Shown: positions 6,835-15,791, numbered from the stretch's first letter. The stretch: 64,000 nt of DNA from 54-19 sp038210655 (GCA_038210655.1 JBBQWM010000002.1:124001-188000), one strand, 5' to 3'. The notes: generated by a model from the sequence alone, not told the origin. Numbers and translations: made by a program.

Positions 6835-7761
6835 CTATAATTCTTCGCTAAAATAATCTCCATCGATCTTTTTGATAGTATAGGTTGCTTTTTCTGCCAC
6901 TCCCAAGCCATGATCTATCATTAACTGAGCAAGTTGTTGTCCATCTATCAAGACAATCTTTTTCTCAATTCTGGTTACATAATCTTTAGCATCGTTTGAG
7001 AATTGTGAAGTCGTGATTAGTACCCCTTTTCTTGCCCTATGACCTTCCAGACTGCCAGCGAAAGCTTGTACTACCGGCCTTCCAACAGTGCTTTCCCATC
7101 TTTTAGCTTGCAGATATATAACATCCAGACCGAGTTTATCTTCCTTGATAATACCATCTATTCCACCATCTCCACTTTGTCCTAGTGCTTGCCCGGCATC
7201 TTTTCTTGAACCACCATACCCCATGGATACAAGCAAATCTACAACCAACCTCTCAAAAAATCTTGGCGAACAACTCTTTATACGATCCAGAAGCTCTTGT
7301 GCCAATTCACGTCGCAAGCTTTGATAAAGAGAATCTAGTATCTCATCGGGGGGTTGTGTTTGAATAGCCTCAACAACTTCTTCACTTTGCTTACCATTGG
7401 TCTCGTGTGTTGAGAGGTCTTTAAGCCGTGCAAACTCTGAATATCCTGGAAATTGTTTTAGAAACTTCATATTGATGCTTGCAGGATTATTTTTTAATAC
7501 ACCTAAACCCTGTTGAGTTATACGGAACTTACCCCGTCCAGTACTTTCAAGTAATCTGGCTTTTCTCAAATGCGTCAATACCCATCCAATACGATTATCA
7601 TATTTAATGTTACCACTAGAAGTTACTTCTCTTTTATCTTCTTCAGTCAATCCAAATTGCATAGCTAAAAAATCAATTACTTCACTAGAACTATGTTCTT
7701 GATTATCGCCTGCAAATTTCAAAAGTGGTAGCATCATTGTCTGAAAATCTGGAATTGCCAA
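6835..7761 (-). CDS. mrr: Mrr-type restriction endonuclease
   Basis: 308 aa. The N-terminal winged-helix domain (about 1-110; VLTHLRKARLLESTGRGKFRI) is the Mrr_N module; the C-terminal catalytic domain (about 150-290) begins SPRFFERLVVDLLVSMGYGG and has the PD-(D/E)XK residues in DGGIDGII, Gln-Ala-Lys in LQAKRW and the GVLITTSQFSNDA segment. Mrr enzymes cut modified DNA and need no partner methylase. The gene is clearly AT-richer than its neighbours, suggesting later acquisition, yet it is only 25 bp upstream of the M48 gene on the same strand. The GC shift argues either for insertion at the head of an operon or for a coincidence of spacing. Confidence 0.92.
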   Translation of the reverse strand: MAIPDFQTMMLPLLKFAGDNQEHSSSEVIDFLAMQFGLTEEDKREVTSSGNIKYDNRIGWVLTHLRKARLLESTGRGKFRITQQGLGVLKNNPASINMKFLKQFPGYSEFARLKDLSTHETNGKQSEEVVEAIQTQPPDEILDSLYQSLRRELAQELLDRIKSCSPRFFERLVVDLLVSMGYGGSRKDAGQALGQSGDGGIDGIIKEDKLGLDVIYLQAKRWESTVGRPVVQAFAGSLEGHRARKGVLITTSQFSNDAKDYVTRIEKKIVLIDGQQLAQLMIDHGLGVAEKATYTIKKIDGDYFSEEL

Positions 7762-7881
7762 ATCTGCACCTCAAGATTGTTTTTGTTGAAAAGGTATTGG
7801 TATTTATGGCCGGGTTTAGTTTGATGCTCAGATTATACCATATTCGGGTCGGGCTGCCTTGTTATGGTAGCGATAGAACGA

Positions 7882-7957
7882 CTGTAGGAGCGAGCTTCTG
7901 CTCGCGATTGAAGCAATGACTGGGTGTTCAATCGCGAGCAGAAGCTCGCTCCTACAG
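7882..7957. repeat. Interspersed inverted-repeat element, family C
   Basis: 76-bp near-perfect inverted repeat with arms CTGTAGGAGCGAGCTTCTGC ... and its complement, and the central GGGTGTTCAATCGCG. Sister copies are at 18861-18936 and 47181-47252, and a lone arm is at about 57746-57770. It lies between mrr and the AAA ATPase gene. Confidence 0.8.
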
Positions 7958-7994
7958 TTTTTCTGACTGAGGGACTTTTTAGCGGAGTTCTGGC

Positions 7995-9062
7995 TTAGGC
8001 CCGGCGGCGGCTACGATTAGCGATGGCGGGTTCGACCTGGGGCGGAGCGGGTTGTTCGACTGGCAGGCGGGATTGATCTTTGTCGATCCGGGCCGATAGT
8101 CGATGATCGAGGTCGGCGATTTCTTCGGGGGTCAGACGCTCAAGATCGGTTTTGCCGTTGCAATAATAACGGGCGGCGGTAATCAGGTCAGACTTGGCGA
8201 AACCGTTCTGCTCGGCTTTTGCCAGCAAATCTTCGAGGGTCGGGCCTGCCGGAGGAACCAGTGTCAGGGCCGGGGCTTCTTCCAGCAGTTCAGGCTGGTC
8301 GGATGGCTGAGGTGCAGCGAAGGGCAGCGTGTTCGTGCTACCTTCGTTTAAGCGGCTCAAGAAATCCGAAAAGGACGGGTTGATTAGTTCAAAGCCAATC
8401 GGGAAGGCCGGGCTATTGCTCTTGATGACCCTAAAAACCCGCACCGGACGCAAATCGTCCAGCCGTACCGAAGCTTCGACCAGCACGTCCACGAAATATT
8501 CGAGACCACCACTGGTCAAGGGCAGCACCCGGCCCATCTCGTTTTCCTCGCGTTCCTCTTTGCCTTTGGCCCCAATCTGGTCGGTGATAACCACACAAGC
8601 GCCGCTATCGACGCACAGGCGACGCAGCACTTCCTGAAAGACCATCTGATCGGCGGATAATTCCTCGGCGCTAGGTTGGGCGGTCGGGTCGTCGTTGCGT
8701 TCGCGTACTGCCATCACCGTCTCGCGGTGTTTGCGCCCGAAATACATCGCCCAGCTATCCAGAGCGTAGCAGCCATAATTTTGTTCGCGGCCCTCGCCTT
8801 CGAGCGCCCAATCAATAAATTCGGGCAGTTCGTCGGGATGCTGAATTTCGATAGCATCAAACTTGGAGCCATCGCTCCCGGCTAGGAGCCGAGCCTTGCG
8901 CTCCACGTCAAAATAGCACAACCGCCCCAACCCGGCATCGGCCAAACTGGACGCGAAGAAGCTTTTGCCAGTACCAGCCGCGCCCCGCACCGCCAGTACC
9001 AACCGTTGCTGGCGAGGTCGGCGGCTCAACGGATTAATGCGTTTTCCCATCAAATTACTCAT
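7995..9062 (-). CDS. AAA-family ATPase (phage-type RecA-like nucleotide-binding protein)
   Basis: 355 aa. Walker A is GAAGTGKSFFAS near residue 33, a Walker-B-like strand is ALDSWAMYF near 105, and a sensor-like VVITDQIG is near 160. The architecture (P-loop immediately followed by CYFDVERKARLLAGSDGSKF, later QVVITDQ and SGGLEYFVDVLVEASVRLDD) fits the AAA_24 phage nucleotide-binding group, whose members are often encoded beside recombination genes. The C-terminal ~100 residues are Pro/Ala-rich and end in a basic RSRRRA tail. No phage genes lie next to it, so the role is unknown. The start is weakly supported; an ATG 12 bases further in is possible. Confidence 0.75.
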   Translation of the reverse strand: MSNLMGKRINPLSRRPRQQRLVLAVRGAAGTGKSFFASSLADAGLGRLCYFDVERKARLLAGSDGSKFDAIEIQHPDELPEFIDWALEGEGREQNYGCYALDSWAMYFGRKHRETVMAVRERNDDPTAQPSAEELSADQMVFQEVLRRLCVDSGACVVITDQIGAKGKEEREENEMGRVLPLTSGGLEYFVDVLVEASVRLDDLRPVRVFRVIKSNSPAFPIGFELINPSFSDFLSRLNEGSTNTLPFAAPQPSDQPELLEEAPALTLVPPAGPTLEDLLAKAEQNGFAKSDLITAARYYCNGKTDLERLTPEEIADLDHRLSARIDKDQSRLPVEQPAPPQVEPAIANRSRRRA

Positions 9063-9642
9063 AATAGGTCAATTGCGGCGCGACTGGGCCATAAGTGCCA
9101 GCGCCGCTCCTCCTTTCAAAACAACTTTTCTACCACAAGTTAAATCTATAGTTTCAGATAATATTTTGTCGGGCGACCCTAAATCTTTTTCTGAAAAGCT
9201 ATAGTTTTGGTCTGAGCCTCGGCCTGACCTCATCTTCTCTATCGCTGAAATGTTTATAGAGTGCCTTACTAATCCATAAAAACGCACCTATGTTCGCATT
9301 ATAACACATTTCCGTACAAATATTCTAGCTTTTGAAAGCAAACCACCCCAATTTCTTTTTAGGCATCGGGGCTGTAGCAAGAACTCTTCTACCCGTGTCA
9401 CGCCCCTTTACAGGGTGTGAGCGTAGCGAAGAATCTCGGAGGTTCTTCGCTAGGCTCACAATGACAGGTCTTGTACCCAGCCCTATTTTGGCAATGGACA
9501 GAACTGTACCAACGTACAGGTTCTGAATAGTTGAATAACCTAATGTTATAGCATCGGTTGGGGTTTACACTTATAATAGATGTATGGAGTAACAATATGT
9601 GAACAGTTAGGATTTGATTTGCTTTAGGAAGAGTAAAAACAG
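9063..9642. other. Intergenic region with a degenerate family A element and a promoter
   Basis: 580 bp without a convincing gene. It holds a core of the family A palindrome at about 9417-9460 (GTGAGCGTAGCGAAGAATCT... with GAGGTTCTTCGCTAGGCTCAC) without the GTAACT ends, and a TATAAT box at 9572-9577 that could drive the MFS gene. A 72-codon open frame at 9069-9287 on the minus strand is not supported by any family resemblance. Confidence 0.5.
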
Positions 9643-10992
9643 ATGATTGAAGAACCAGTGGCAAGTACCACGATAGAACAGAAGCAACCACAAGAAACCC
9701 TGACCGGGAGTGGCTATCTAACACTGCTAAAAACTAACCGCAATTATCGTAGCCTGTGGGCGGCCCAGGTCGTGAGTTTGCTAGGGGATTGGTTTGATTT
9801 GGTGGCGGTAATGGCCCTGGTGCTGCGTTATAGCGGCTCGGCCCAGGCCTTGTCCGGCCTTCTGATTTTGCGGTTGGCTCCGATGTTCGTGCTAGGGCCG
9901 TTCGCGGGTGTGTTAGCTGACCGTTTTAACCGGCGCAATTTGATAATACTGGCCGATTTGGGTCGGGCTGTTACGGTGTTGGGCTTTTTGCTGGTCGGTT
10001 CTGGTGATAGTCTCTGGCTAGTTTATCTGCTGACTTTAATCCAGTTTTCGCTGGTTTCCGTCTTTGAACCGGCCCGTACCGCCCTGATACCGGCCCTGAC
10101 CAAACCAGAAGAGCGGGTTGCCGCTAATGCGCTTGGCGCGTTAACCTGGTCGGTGCTATTGGCTATCGGAGCGGCCCTGGGCGGATTGACCGCCGGATTG
10201 CTTGGAACCGAGGCCGCTTTTGTGATCGACTCACTTTCTTTCGTAGTCTCGGCTTCGCTAATCGGGCGGATTTCGGTTAAGCTAGGCCGGACTTATGCTG
10301 GAGAGGGCGAGAAAATCCGATTGGGAACCGATCTCAAGGCCGGGTTTGGCTATCTCAAAGCGCGGCCCTCGATTTTTGCCTATACCTTGCTCAAGCCTCT
10401 TGCAGCGCTTAGTGGTGGTATCTATCTGACTATTATGGCCCTTCAAGTTCGCAACGTCTACCCGTTAGGACGGGATGGCTCGTTGAGCCTGGGCCTGCTT
10501 TATCTGGCAATCGGCCTGGGTAGCGGACTTGGCCCCTGGCTTAGTTCGATTTTGCTACGGCGGTTGGGCGAGAACCGGGCTAATTTACAAAAGTTAATCG
10601 GCTTTTGCTTTATCTTGATCGGTCTGGGTTACGCCCTATTTGTCAGTACCGATATTCTGGCACTAGCTATTCTATGCATTGGAATTGGCGAATTGGGAGG
10701 CGGTAGCCAATGGGTCTTTAGTACGACGCTCTTACAACTGAGCGTTGCGGAAGAATTCCGAGGCCGGGTAGCCTCGGTTGAGCTAGGATTGATGACCCTT
10801 TGTCAGGTCTTATCGCTCCTGATTGGCGGGTTCTTGCTCGACCAATTTGGTCTTTCGATCTTGACCCTCGGTCTAGGGCTATTGGTCTTGAACATCACTA
10901 TTGGGTTGATCTGGCTGACCGTAGCGATCCGCTTCAACCGTCGGCAAGCTAGGCTTAAGACCGTTGAACCGCTCGAATTGCAGGCCGTTTGA
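9643..10992 (+). CDS. MFS transporter (drug/siderophore exporter type)
   Basis: 449 aa with about 12 membrane helices in two halves. The N-terminal part reads NRNYRSLWAAQVVSLLGDWF, and the cytoplasmic loop 2-3 motif is GVLADRFNRRNLIILAD, both typical of the EntS/MFS_3 exporter subgroup; FEPARTALIPALTKPEERVAAN is another conserved stretch of that group. A charged loop at about residues 215-230 separates the halves. Substrate unknown. A TATAAT box lies about 66 bp upstream, and a strong hairpin terminator follows the stop, so it is probably monocistronic. Confidence 0.88.
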   Translation: MIEEPVASTTIEQKQPQETLTGSGYLTLLKTNRNYRSLWAAQVVSLLGDWFDLVAVMALVLRYSGSAQALSGLLILRLAPMFVLGPFAGVLADRFNRRNLIILADLGRAVTVLGFLLVGSGDSLWLVYLLTLIQFSLVSVFEPARTALIPALTKPEERVAANALGALTWSVLLAIGAALGGLTAGLLGTEAAFVIDSLSFVVSASLIGRISVKLGRTYAGEGEKIRLGTDLKAGFGYLKARPSIFAYTLLKPLAALSGGIYLTIMALQVRNVYPLGRDGSLSLGLLYLAIGLGSGLGPWLSSILLRRLGENRANLQKLIGFCFILIGLGYALFVSTDILALAILCIGIGELGGGSQWVFSTTLLQLSVAEEFRGRVASVELGLMTLCQVLSLLIGGFLLDQFGLSILTLGLGLLVLNITIGLIWLTVAIRFNRRQARLKTVEPLELQAV

Positions 10993-11017
10993 GATAGCAC
11001 AGTTCCTAATTTAGCAG

Positions 11018-11069
11018 AAAATTCGCTTATGGGTGGCGTTGAGCCATCGGAGCGAATTTTTTATTTTTT
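11018..11069 (+). terminator. Rho-independent terminator after the MFS gene
   Basis: Stem AAAATTCGC/GCGAATTTT with an inner stem GGTGGC/GCCATC, followed by a T-rich run. Located 26 bp after the MFS stop. Confidence 0.8.
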
Positions 11070-11329
11070 ACAAATTTTACAAAATTAATACAATAGGAGA
11101 CTGGACTAAAATTTTGTACTTAGCTTATAATTTATAGCAAGAAATATAGTACAATGCCGTACAGAGTAAACATTATCGTGCTGTCAAAAATATTCATCAC
11201 ATATAACTTGCTCCTGGTAGGAAAAGTGATGGGGTTGGCTACTGGCCTGGAAAAGCTGGAGGGTCGGTTAGACCACCAGATTGTTCCAGTTTGATTATAG
11301 GGGAACGTGTAGAATAAAAGGAGAAAGTT
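11070..11329 (+). promoter_or_regulatory. Leader region of cysC-sat with a possible 21-codon uORF
   Basis: 260 bp, AT-rich at first and containing TATAAT-like boxes (about 11126-11132). A short frame at 11229-11294 (MGLATGLEKLEGRLDHQIVP...) has GGTAGGAAA upstream and ends 36 bp before the cysC start. I recognise no known riboswitch. A regulatory role is inferred only from position. Confidence 0.3.
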
Positions 11330-11881
11330 TTGTTAGAGCGAGGTTTTACGATCTGGTTTACCGGATTGAGCGGGGCGGGTAAGACGACCCTGGCTAATCG
11401 ATTAGAAGCGATTTTAAGGGAGCGCGACCACAAAGTAGAGTCCCTGGACGGTGATGTGGTACGCACCAATCTTAGCAAAGGGTTGGGCTTTAGCAAGGAA
11501 GATCGCGATACCAATATTTTGCGGATCGCTTTTGTAGCCAATCTGCTTACTCGCAACGGAGTAGTGGTTCTGACGGCAGCAATCTCACCCTATCGGGATA
11601 TTCGAGATGAGGCCCGTCGCCAGATCGGGGATTTTGTCGAAGTGTATGTGCGCTGTTCGCTCGATGAATTGGTGCGCCGGGATGTAAAAGGGTTGTACGC
11701 CAAAGCCTTGCGCGGTGAGATCGCCAATTTTACCGGGGTATCCGACCCTTATGAGGAGCCGCTAAACCCGGAACTGATCGTTGATAGCAGCCAGGAGAGC
11801 GTGGAGCAGAGTGTTGCCAAAATCGTGGCGCGGCTGGAAGAATTGGGTTATCTTAAATCGGTTATTAGCGGCGTGAGATAA
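11330..11881 (+). CDS. cysC: CysC, adenylyl-sulfate (APS) kinase
   Basis: 183 aa. Phosphorylates APS to PAPS in the cytoplasm. P-loop GLSGAGKTTLA (Lys18), DGDVVR (Asp40-Gly-Asp42), the substrate-binding loop GFSKEDRDTNILRI, the phosphorylated-serine region AAISPYRDIRDEAR, and KGLYAKALRGEIANFTGVSDPYEEP are all present. Length is normal for a single-domain APS kinase. It starts with TTG, preceded by AGGAGA at good spacing. It is followed 20 bp later by sat, the enzyme that makes its substrate. No APS or PAPS reductase is in the window, so the PAPS could serve sulfonation or assimilation; not decidable here. Confidence 0.96.
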   Translation: MLERGFTIWFTGLSGAGKTTLANRLEAILRERDHKVESLDGDVVRTNLSKGLGFSKEDRDTNILRIAFVANLLTRNGVVVLTAAISPYRDIRDEARRQIGDFVEVYVRCSLDELVRRDVKGLYAKALRGEIANFTGVSDPYEEPLNPELIVDSSQESVEQSVAKIVARLEELGYLKSVISGVR

Positions 11882-11901
11882 TCACTAGAAGGAGATTTTG
11901 A

Positions 11902-13083
11902 ATGTCTGTGTTAGAAGTCAGCCCGGCCCTGATCCAGCCTCACGGCGGGCAATTGGTTAACCGTCATATCCCAGAGCCATCCAACTGGTCGGAACTCGAT
12001 CTCAAGCGAGTCCAACTAAACGCCCGCACCGCTGCCGACCTGGAGCTAATTGCGAACGGAGCCTTTAGCCCCTTGACCGGCTTTATGACGCAAGCCGATT
12101 ACCTGGGGGTGGTACGCGGCATGCACCTGGCGAACGGGTTGGCCTGGAGTTTGCCGGTAGTTTTGCCGGTTAGCCACTCGGTTGCCGAACGGTTAAAGCC
12201 GGGTGAGCGGTTGTTATTGGAATTGCCGGACGGTAGCCCGGTCGGGTTTCTCGATCTGGAAGAAAAATATGAGTACGATAAAGCGCAGGAAGCCACCCTG
12301 GTCTACGGAACCCAGGATGCTACCCATCCGGGGGTAGCCGCGCTTTACGCCCAGGGAGAAGTGCTGCTGGCTGGCCCGGTCGAGGTTTTTCGTTCGCCTA
12401 CGCCGTCCCCTCTTTTCGCACCCTACTACCTGGAACCGGCCCAAACTCGCCAAACTTTCGCCCAGAAAGGCTGGCAACGGGTGGTAGCCTTTCAGACCCG
12501 CAACCCCGTACACCGGGCGCACGAATATATCCAGAAAAGCGCTCTGGAAATTGTGGATGGCCTGCTCTTGCATCCGCTGGTCGGCGAAACCAAAAGCGAT
12601 GATATTCCCGCCGAAGTACGCTTACGTTGCTATCAGGTGCTGCTCGAGAACTATTACCCGGCAGACCGGGTGCAGTTATCGCTTTTCCCGGCGTTTATGC
12701 GCTATGCCGGGCCGCGTGAAGCGATCTTTCATGCGCTGGTACGCAAAAATTACGGGTGCAGCCATATTATCATCGGGCGCGACCACGCCGGGGTCGGGAG
12801 CTATTACGGTACTTACGCCGCCCAGCAAATCTTCCAGGAGTTTAGTCCGGCAGAGCTTGGTATTACTCCCTTGTTTTTCGAGAACAGCTTTTTCTGTCGT
12901 AGTTGCGGCAATATGGCCTCGGCCAAGACCTGCCCGCATCCTCCCACCGCCCATCTAAGCTTGAGCGGGACACGCGTCAGGGAAATGCTGGCGGCGGGCG
13001 AATATCCCCCGGTAGAATTTACCCGGCCCGAAGTAGCCGAAATTCTGGTTGAGGCGACCCGGTTGGCTTCGGCAGTACGCTAA
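11902..13083 (+). CDS. sat: Sat, sulfate adenylyltransferase (ATP sulfurylase)
   Basis: 393 aa, typical of the monofunctional dissimilatory-type Sat fold. Makes APS from sulfate and ATP. The active-site motif QTRNPVHRAHEYIQ (Gln198, HxxH = His204/His207) is intact, and the GRDHAGVGSYYGTYAAQ loop is present. Near the C-terminus CRSCGNMASAKTCPH looks like a zinc site, followed by LSGTRVREMLAAGEYPP. GAAGGAGA precedes the ATG. It forms an operon with cysC (20 bp apart). A long hairpin 42 bp downstream probably ends the transcript. Confidence 0.96.
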   Translation: MSVLEVSPALIQPHGGQLVNRHIPEPSNWSELDLKRVQLNARTAADLELIANGAFSPLTGFMTQADYLGVVRGMHLANGLAWSLPVVLPVSHSVAERLKPGERLLLELPDGSPVGFLDLEEKYEYDKAQEATLVYGTQDATHPGVAALYAQGEVLLAGPVEVFRSPTPSPLFAPYYLEPAQTRQTFAQKGWQRVVAFQTRNPVHRAHEYIQKSALEIVDGLLLHPLVGETKSDDIPAEVRLRCYQVLLENYYPADRVQLSLFPAFMRYAGPREAIFHALVRKNYGCSHIIIGRDHAGVGSYYGTYAAQQIFQEFSPAELGITPLFFENSFFCRSCGNMASAKTCPHPPTAHLSLSGTRVREMLAAGEYPPVEFTRPEVAEILVEATRLASAVR

Positions 13084-13124
13084 TCTTCTATCCGAAAAAG
13101 TAGGGTGCGACCCTATAAGACCAA

Positions 13125-13170
13125 GCTTGCACTATCCCAAAGCTGCCATCAGCTTTAGGATAGTGCAAGC
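13125..13170 (+). terminator. Long hairpin after sat
   Basis: 46-nt inverted repeat: GCTTGCACTATCC-c-AAAGCTG, loop CCAT, CAGCTTT-a-GGATAGTGCAAGC. It has no T tract, so it may be a processing or attenuation hairpin, or a small repeat element, rather than a classical terminator. Confidence 0.6.
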
Positions 13171-13315
13171 GGTCGAGATTGTATAGCACCAGCACAGGAT
13201 GTACAATCTCAGCGTCGAGAAGGCTCACACTTTCTTCGTTGGTAGCTAATACTGGCTGGTGTATAAGCTACTGTAAGAATAAGGTAACAGACTATTCAGA
13301 AAGGGTGCAAAATGT

Positions 13316-13321
13316 TATAAT
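13316..13321 (+). promoter_or_regulatory. Promoter -10 box of the FHA/ABC transporter gene
   Basis: TATAAT about 56 bp before the ATG at 13377; no clear -35. It lies downstream of the earlier in-frame start at 13179, which supports the later start codon. Confidence 0.45.
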
Positions 13322-13376
13322 CGGTTTGTCGCAGGCAAAACGGTTTTATTCTTGTGGGATAATAACAGGTCGTAAA

Positions 13377-15791
13377 ATGTGTCCTATCTGCCATACCGAA
13401 AACGTACCCGGCACCCGCCTTTGCAAAGTCTGTAGTTTTCCGCTTTTCGAGGTTGCGTCCGCTCCGGCTCAAACGGTAGTTGCGCCCTCGGTTATCAATT
13501 CGGCTCTGCCTCCGCCGATTACTTCCCTAGACCCAGCAGCCTATTTGAACCATCTTCAAATCCAGCCTGTCCCTCTAAAGCCGCCCCAACCACCACACGA
13601 GGGGCAAGGCCCGGTCGCGCCCGTCGCCGCTTTCGACCTGGCGACTTTTACCGGCTCTCGTCTTATCATCGGGCGCGACCCGGCAGCCAACCTGTCGTTA
13701 CCGCATCCTGCCGTCTCCTGGCAGCACGCCCGGATCGACCGGGTTGGTCGCCAGTGGTGTCTGTCCGATTTGAAGAGCCGTAACCGTACCTTCCTGACCA
13801 GGGGTCATCAGAGCATTCCTTTACCCGGCCCGGTTATGCTCGAAGTAGGCGACAAAATTGGTATCCATCCCTATACGCTGGTCTTTACCGGTGCAAGCCT
13901 CAACCCGACCTATGAGATTGAACTGATCGCCGACAGCCTGAGCCAAACGATAGTCGAGCGGTACTGGCAGGATTATAACTTGCAAAGCCGCTCCAAAGTG
14001 CTGCTCAGTAACATCAGTATGGCGATCCGGCCCCGCGAGTTTATCGGAGTGCTGGGTGGTAGCGGGGCCGGTAAATCGACTTTGCTTCGCGCTCTAAGCG
14101 GCTACACTCAGAACGAGGGCCGGGTCTATTTTAACGGTTACGACTATTACGCCAACTTTGACGCTTTCCGGGGTCAGGTCGGCTTTGTGCCGCAATCCGA
14201 TATTATTCATGGCGAGTTGACCGTTCAGGCCGCTCTGACTTTTGCCGCCGAACTGCGGTTGGGTAATCACTATCAGATCGACGAAATTCATAAAAAAGTC
14301 GGGGAAGTGCTGGAACGTTTGGAACTCGAACCCCAACGCGCTACTCTTATCCACAACCTGTCGGGTGGGCAACGTAAGCGGGTCTCGATTGCGGTCGAGC
14401 TATTGACCAGTCCGCCCCTGTTTTTCCTGGACGAGCCGACCAGCGGCCTTGACCCTGGCCTGGAAGCCGATATGATGCGGCTGTTTCGGACTCTTTCTGA
14501 CGATGGGCATACCGTTATTTTGGTGACGCATAGCGTGGTCAATATTTCGCTCTGCGATAAAATCGCGGTGTTGGGCGTGGGTGGTGTGTTGGTCTATTAT
14601 GGGCCACCCGGTCAGACCGGGGTTGACCGCTCGGCGACAGCCTTGCGCCATTTTGGGATCAAAGAGCATGTGGACATTTACCGGGTAGTCCAGCCTCAGA
14701 TCAAAAAACTTGGGCAATATGTTTATCTTGATCTGCCCGCCGAGTGCGAGAACCGCGAAGTGCAACGGCTTGCCGCCGAGGTCAATCGGGAGGGTCATGT
14801 TGAGGCTAACCGGCTTTTGCTAAATTGGTCGGAACGGTTGCGCGGTTATTACCAGCAAACCCTCGAATATCGCAGTGGGGTCGAACTGCCGGTACAGCAA
14901 CACCGTTTGCAGGTAGCGCCCGCCCCGGTCGCCCCGGTTGCCGAAAAAACGCGGGTTAATCCGGCCCGCACCGGCCTGAGTTTCAAGCAGAGCAGTATTT
15001 TGATCCGACGTTATATCGCCCTTATTCGGAGCGATTGGCGGGCGCTGGGCCTTTTGATGTTGCAGGCTCCGATTATCGGGGTCATTTTGGCCTTTTCGGT
15101 GCCAAAAAACGTGCTGGAGTCGAGTGTTGGGTGGCTTGACACGCAGCGATTTTTGGCAATGATGGCCTGTAGCGTTTTGTGGTTTGGGATTATCAATTCG
15201 GGCCGCGAGGTCGTCAAAGAATTGCCGATCTACAAGCGGGAGCGCTTTGTAAATCTAAATATCTTCGCCTATTTGCTCTCAAAATTTACGGTGCTTTTCT
15301 TTGTGTGTGCCGCCCAATGCGCCCTTTTGCTGGTGACGGTCAGTCTGGTCGGGGTCAGGATTGGAGGCCGAGGCGTGTTTATGCCGGTCTGGTTTGAGTT
15401 TTATATCGACCTGCTTTTGACCGCTCTAGTTGGCCTCGCACTGGGATTATTGGCTTCTTGCACCGTTTCGACCAGCGAACAGGTCATCAGCGCGATCCCA
15501 ATTGTGCTGCTGCCCCAAATTATTTTGAACCCTGGCCTGTTTCCCAACCCGGAAGGGTTGCTGAAATTGATCGTGAACTGCTTGGTATCCTCCAAGTGGG
15601 GACTGGTGGCCCTGGGTGATAGCTCCAATATCAACGCCAAAGCGCCTTTCGCTGCCGTCGAAATCTATACTGGCGATGCCAAAGGTATCATAATGGCCTG
15701 GCTGGTCTTGCTCCTCATGATGGTGATCTGTCTCGCCCTGGCTTATTTCCAACTGCGTTACAAAGACGAGCAACCTCGTAACAGGGTTTGA
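13377..15791 (+). CDS. ABCG-type exporter fused to zinc-ribbon and FHA domains
   Basis: 804 aa from ATG 13377 (AGGT 8 nt upstream). Order: zinc ribbon (CPICHTENVPGTRLCKVC, residues 2-19); Pro-rich linker; FHA domain, about 94-175, with GRDPAANLSLPHPAVSWQHA holding the phosphothreonine-binding Arg, Ser and His; ABC ATPase with Walker A GGSGAGKST (about 227), signature LSGGQRKR (about 328) and Walker B FFLDEPTSGLD; then an ABC-2 membrane domain of about six helices from about 590. This is the White/ABCG order (ATPase before membrane domain), probably a homodimeric exporter whose FHA domain could sense Ser/Thr kinase signalling. Cargo unknown. An in-frame extension to 13179 lacks a ribosome site and starts upstream of the promoter box. 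Confidence 0.88.
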   Translation: MCPICHTENVPGTRLCKVCSFPLFEVASAPAQTVVAPSVINSALPPPITSLDPAAYLNHLQIQPVPLKPPQPPHEGQGPVAPVAAFDLATFTGSRLIIGRDPAANLSLPHPAVSWQHARIDRVGRQWCLSDLKSRNRTFLTRGHQSIPLPGPVMLEVGDKIGIHPYTLVFTGASLNPTYEIELIADSLSQTIVERYWQDYNLQSRSKVLLSNISMAIRPREFIGVLGGSGAGKSTLLRALSGYTQNEGRVYFNGYDYYANFDAFRGQVGFVPQSDIIHGELTVQAALTFAAELRLGNHYQIDEIHKKVGEVLERLELEPQRATLIHNLSGGQRKRVSIAVELLTSPPLFFLDEPTSGLDPGLEADMMRLFRTLSDDGHTVILVTHSVVNISLCDKIAVLGVGGVLVYYGPPGQTGVDRSATALRHFGIKEHVDIYRVVQPQIKKLGQYVYLDLPAECENREVQRLAAEVNREGHVEANRLLLNWSERLRGYYQQTLEYRSGVELPVQQHRLQVAPAPVAPVAEKTRVNPARTGLSFKQSSILIRRYIALIRSDWRALGLLMLQAPIIGVILAFSVPKNVLESSVGWLDTQRFLAMMACSVLWFGIINSGREVVKELPIYKRERFVNLNIFAYLLSKFTVLFFVCAAQCALLLVTVSLVGVRIGGRGVFMPVWFEFYIDLLLTALVGLALGLLASCTVSTSEQVISAIPIVLLPQIILNPGLFPNPEGLLKLIVNCLVSSKWGLVALGDSSNINAKAPFAAVEIYTGDAKGIIMAWLVLLLMMVICLALAYFQLRYKDEQPRNRV

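Noticed and set aside
7995..9062. Prophage remnant around the AAA_24-like ATPase
   Set aside because: No integrase, structural, lysis or att-like sequences nearby; one phage-like ATPase is not enough.
9069..9287. 72-codon minus-strand frame just upstream of the AAA ATPase gene
   Set aside because: Close spacing is suggestive, but there is no family resemblance, the composition resembles the non-coding flank, and the C-terminal part is low-information. Not called as a gene.
11070..11329. SAM or other riboswitch before cysC
   Set aside because: The hairpin at 11018 belongs to the end of the MFS gene, and no conserved riboswitch core was recognised in the leader.
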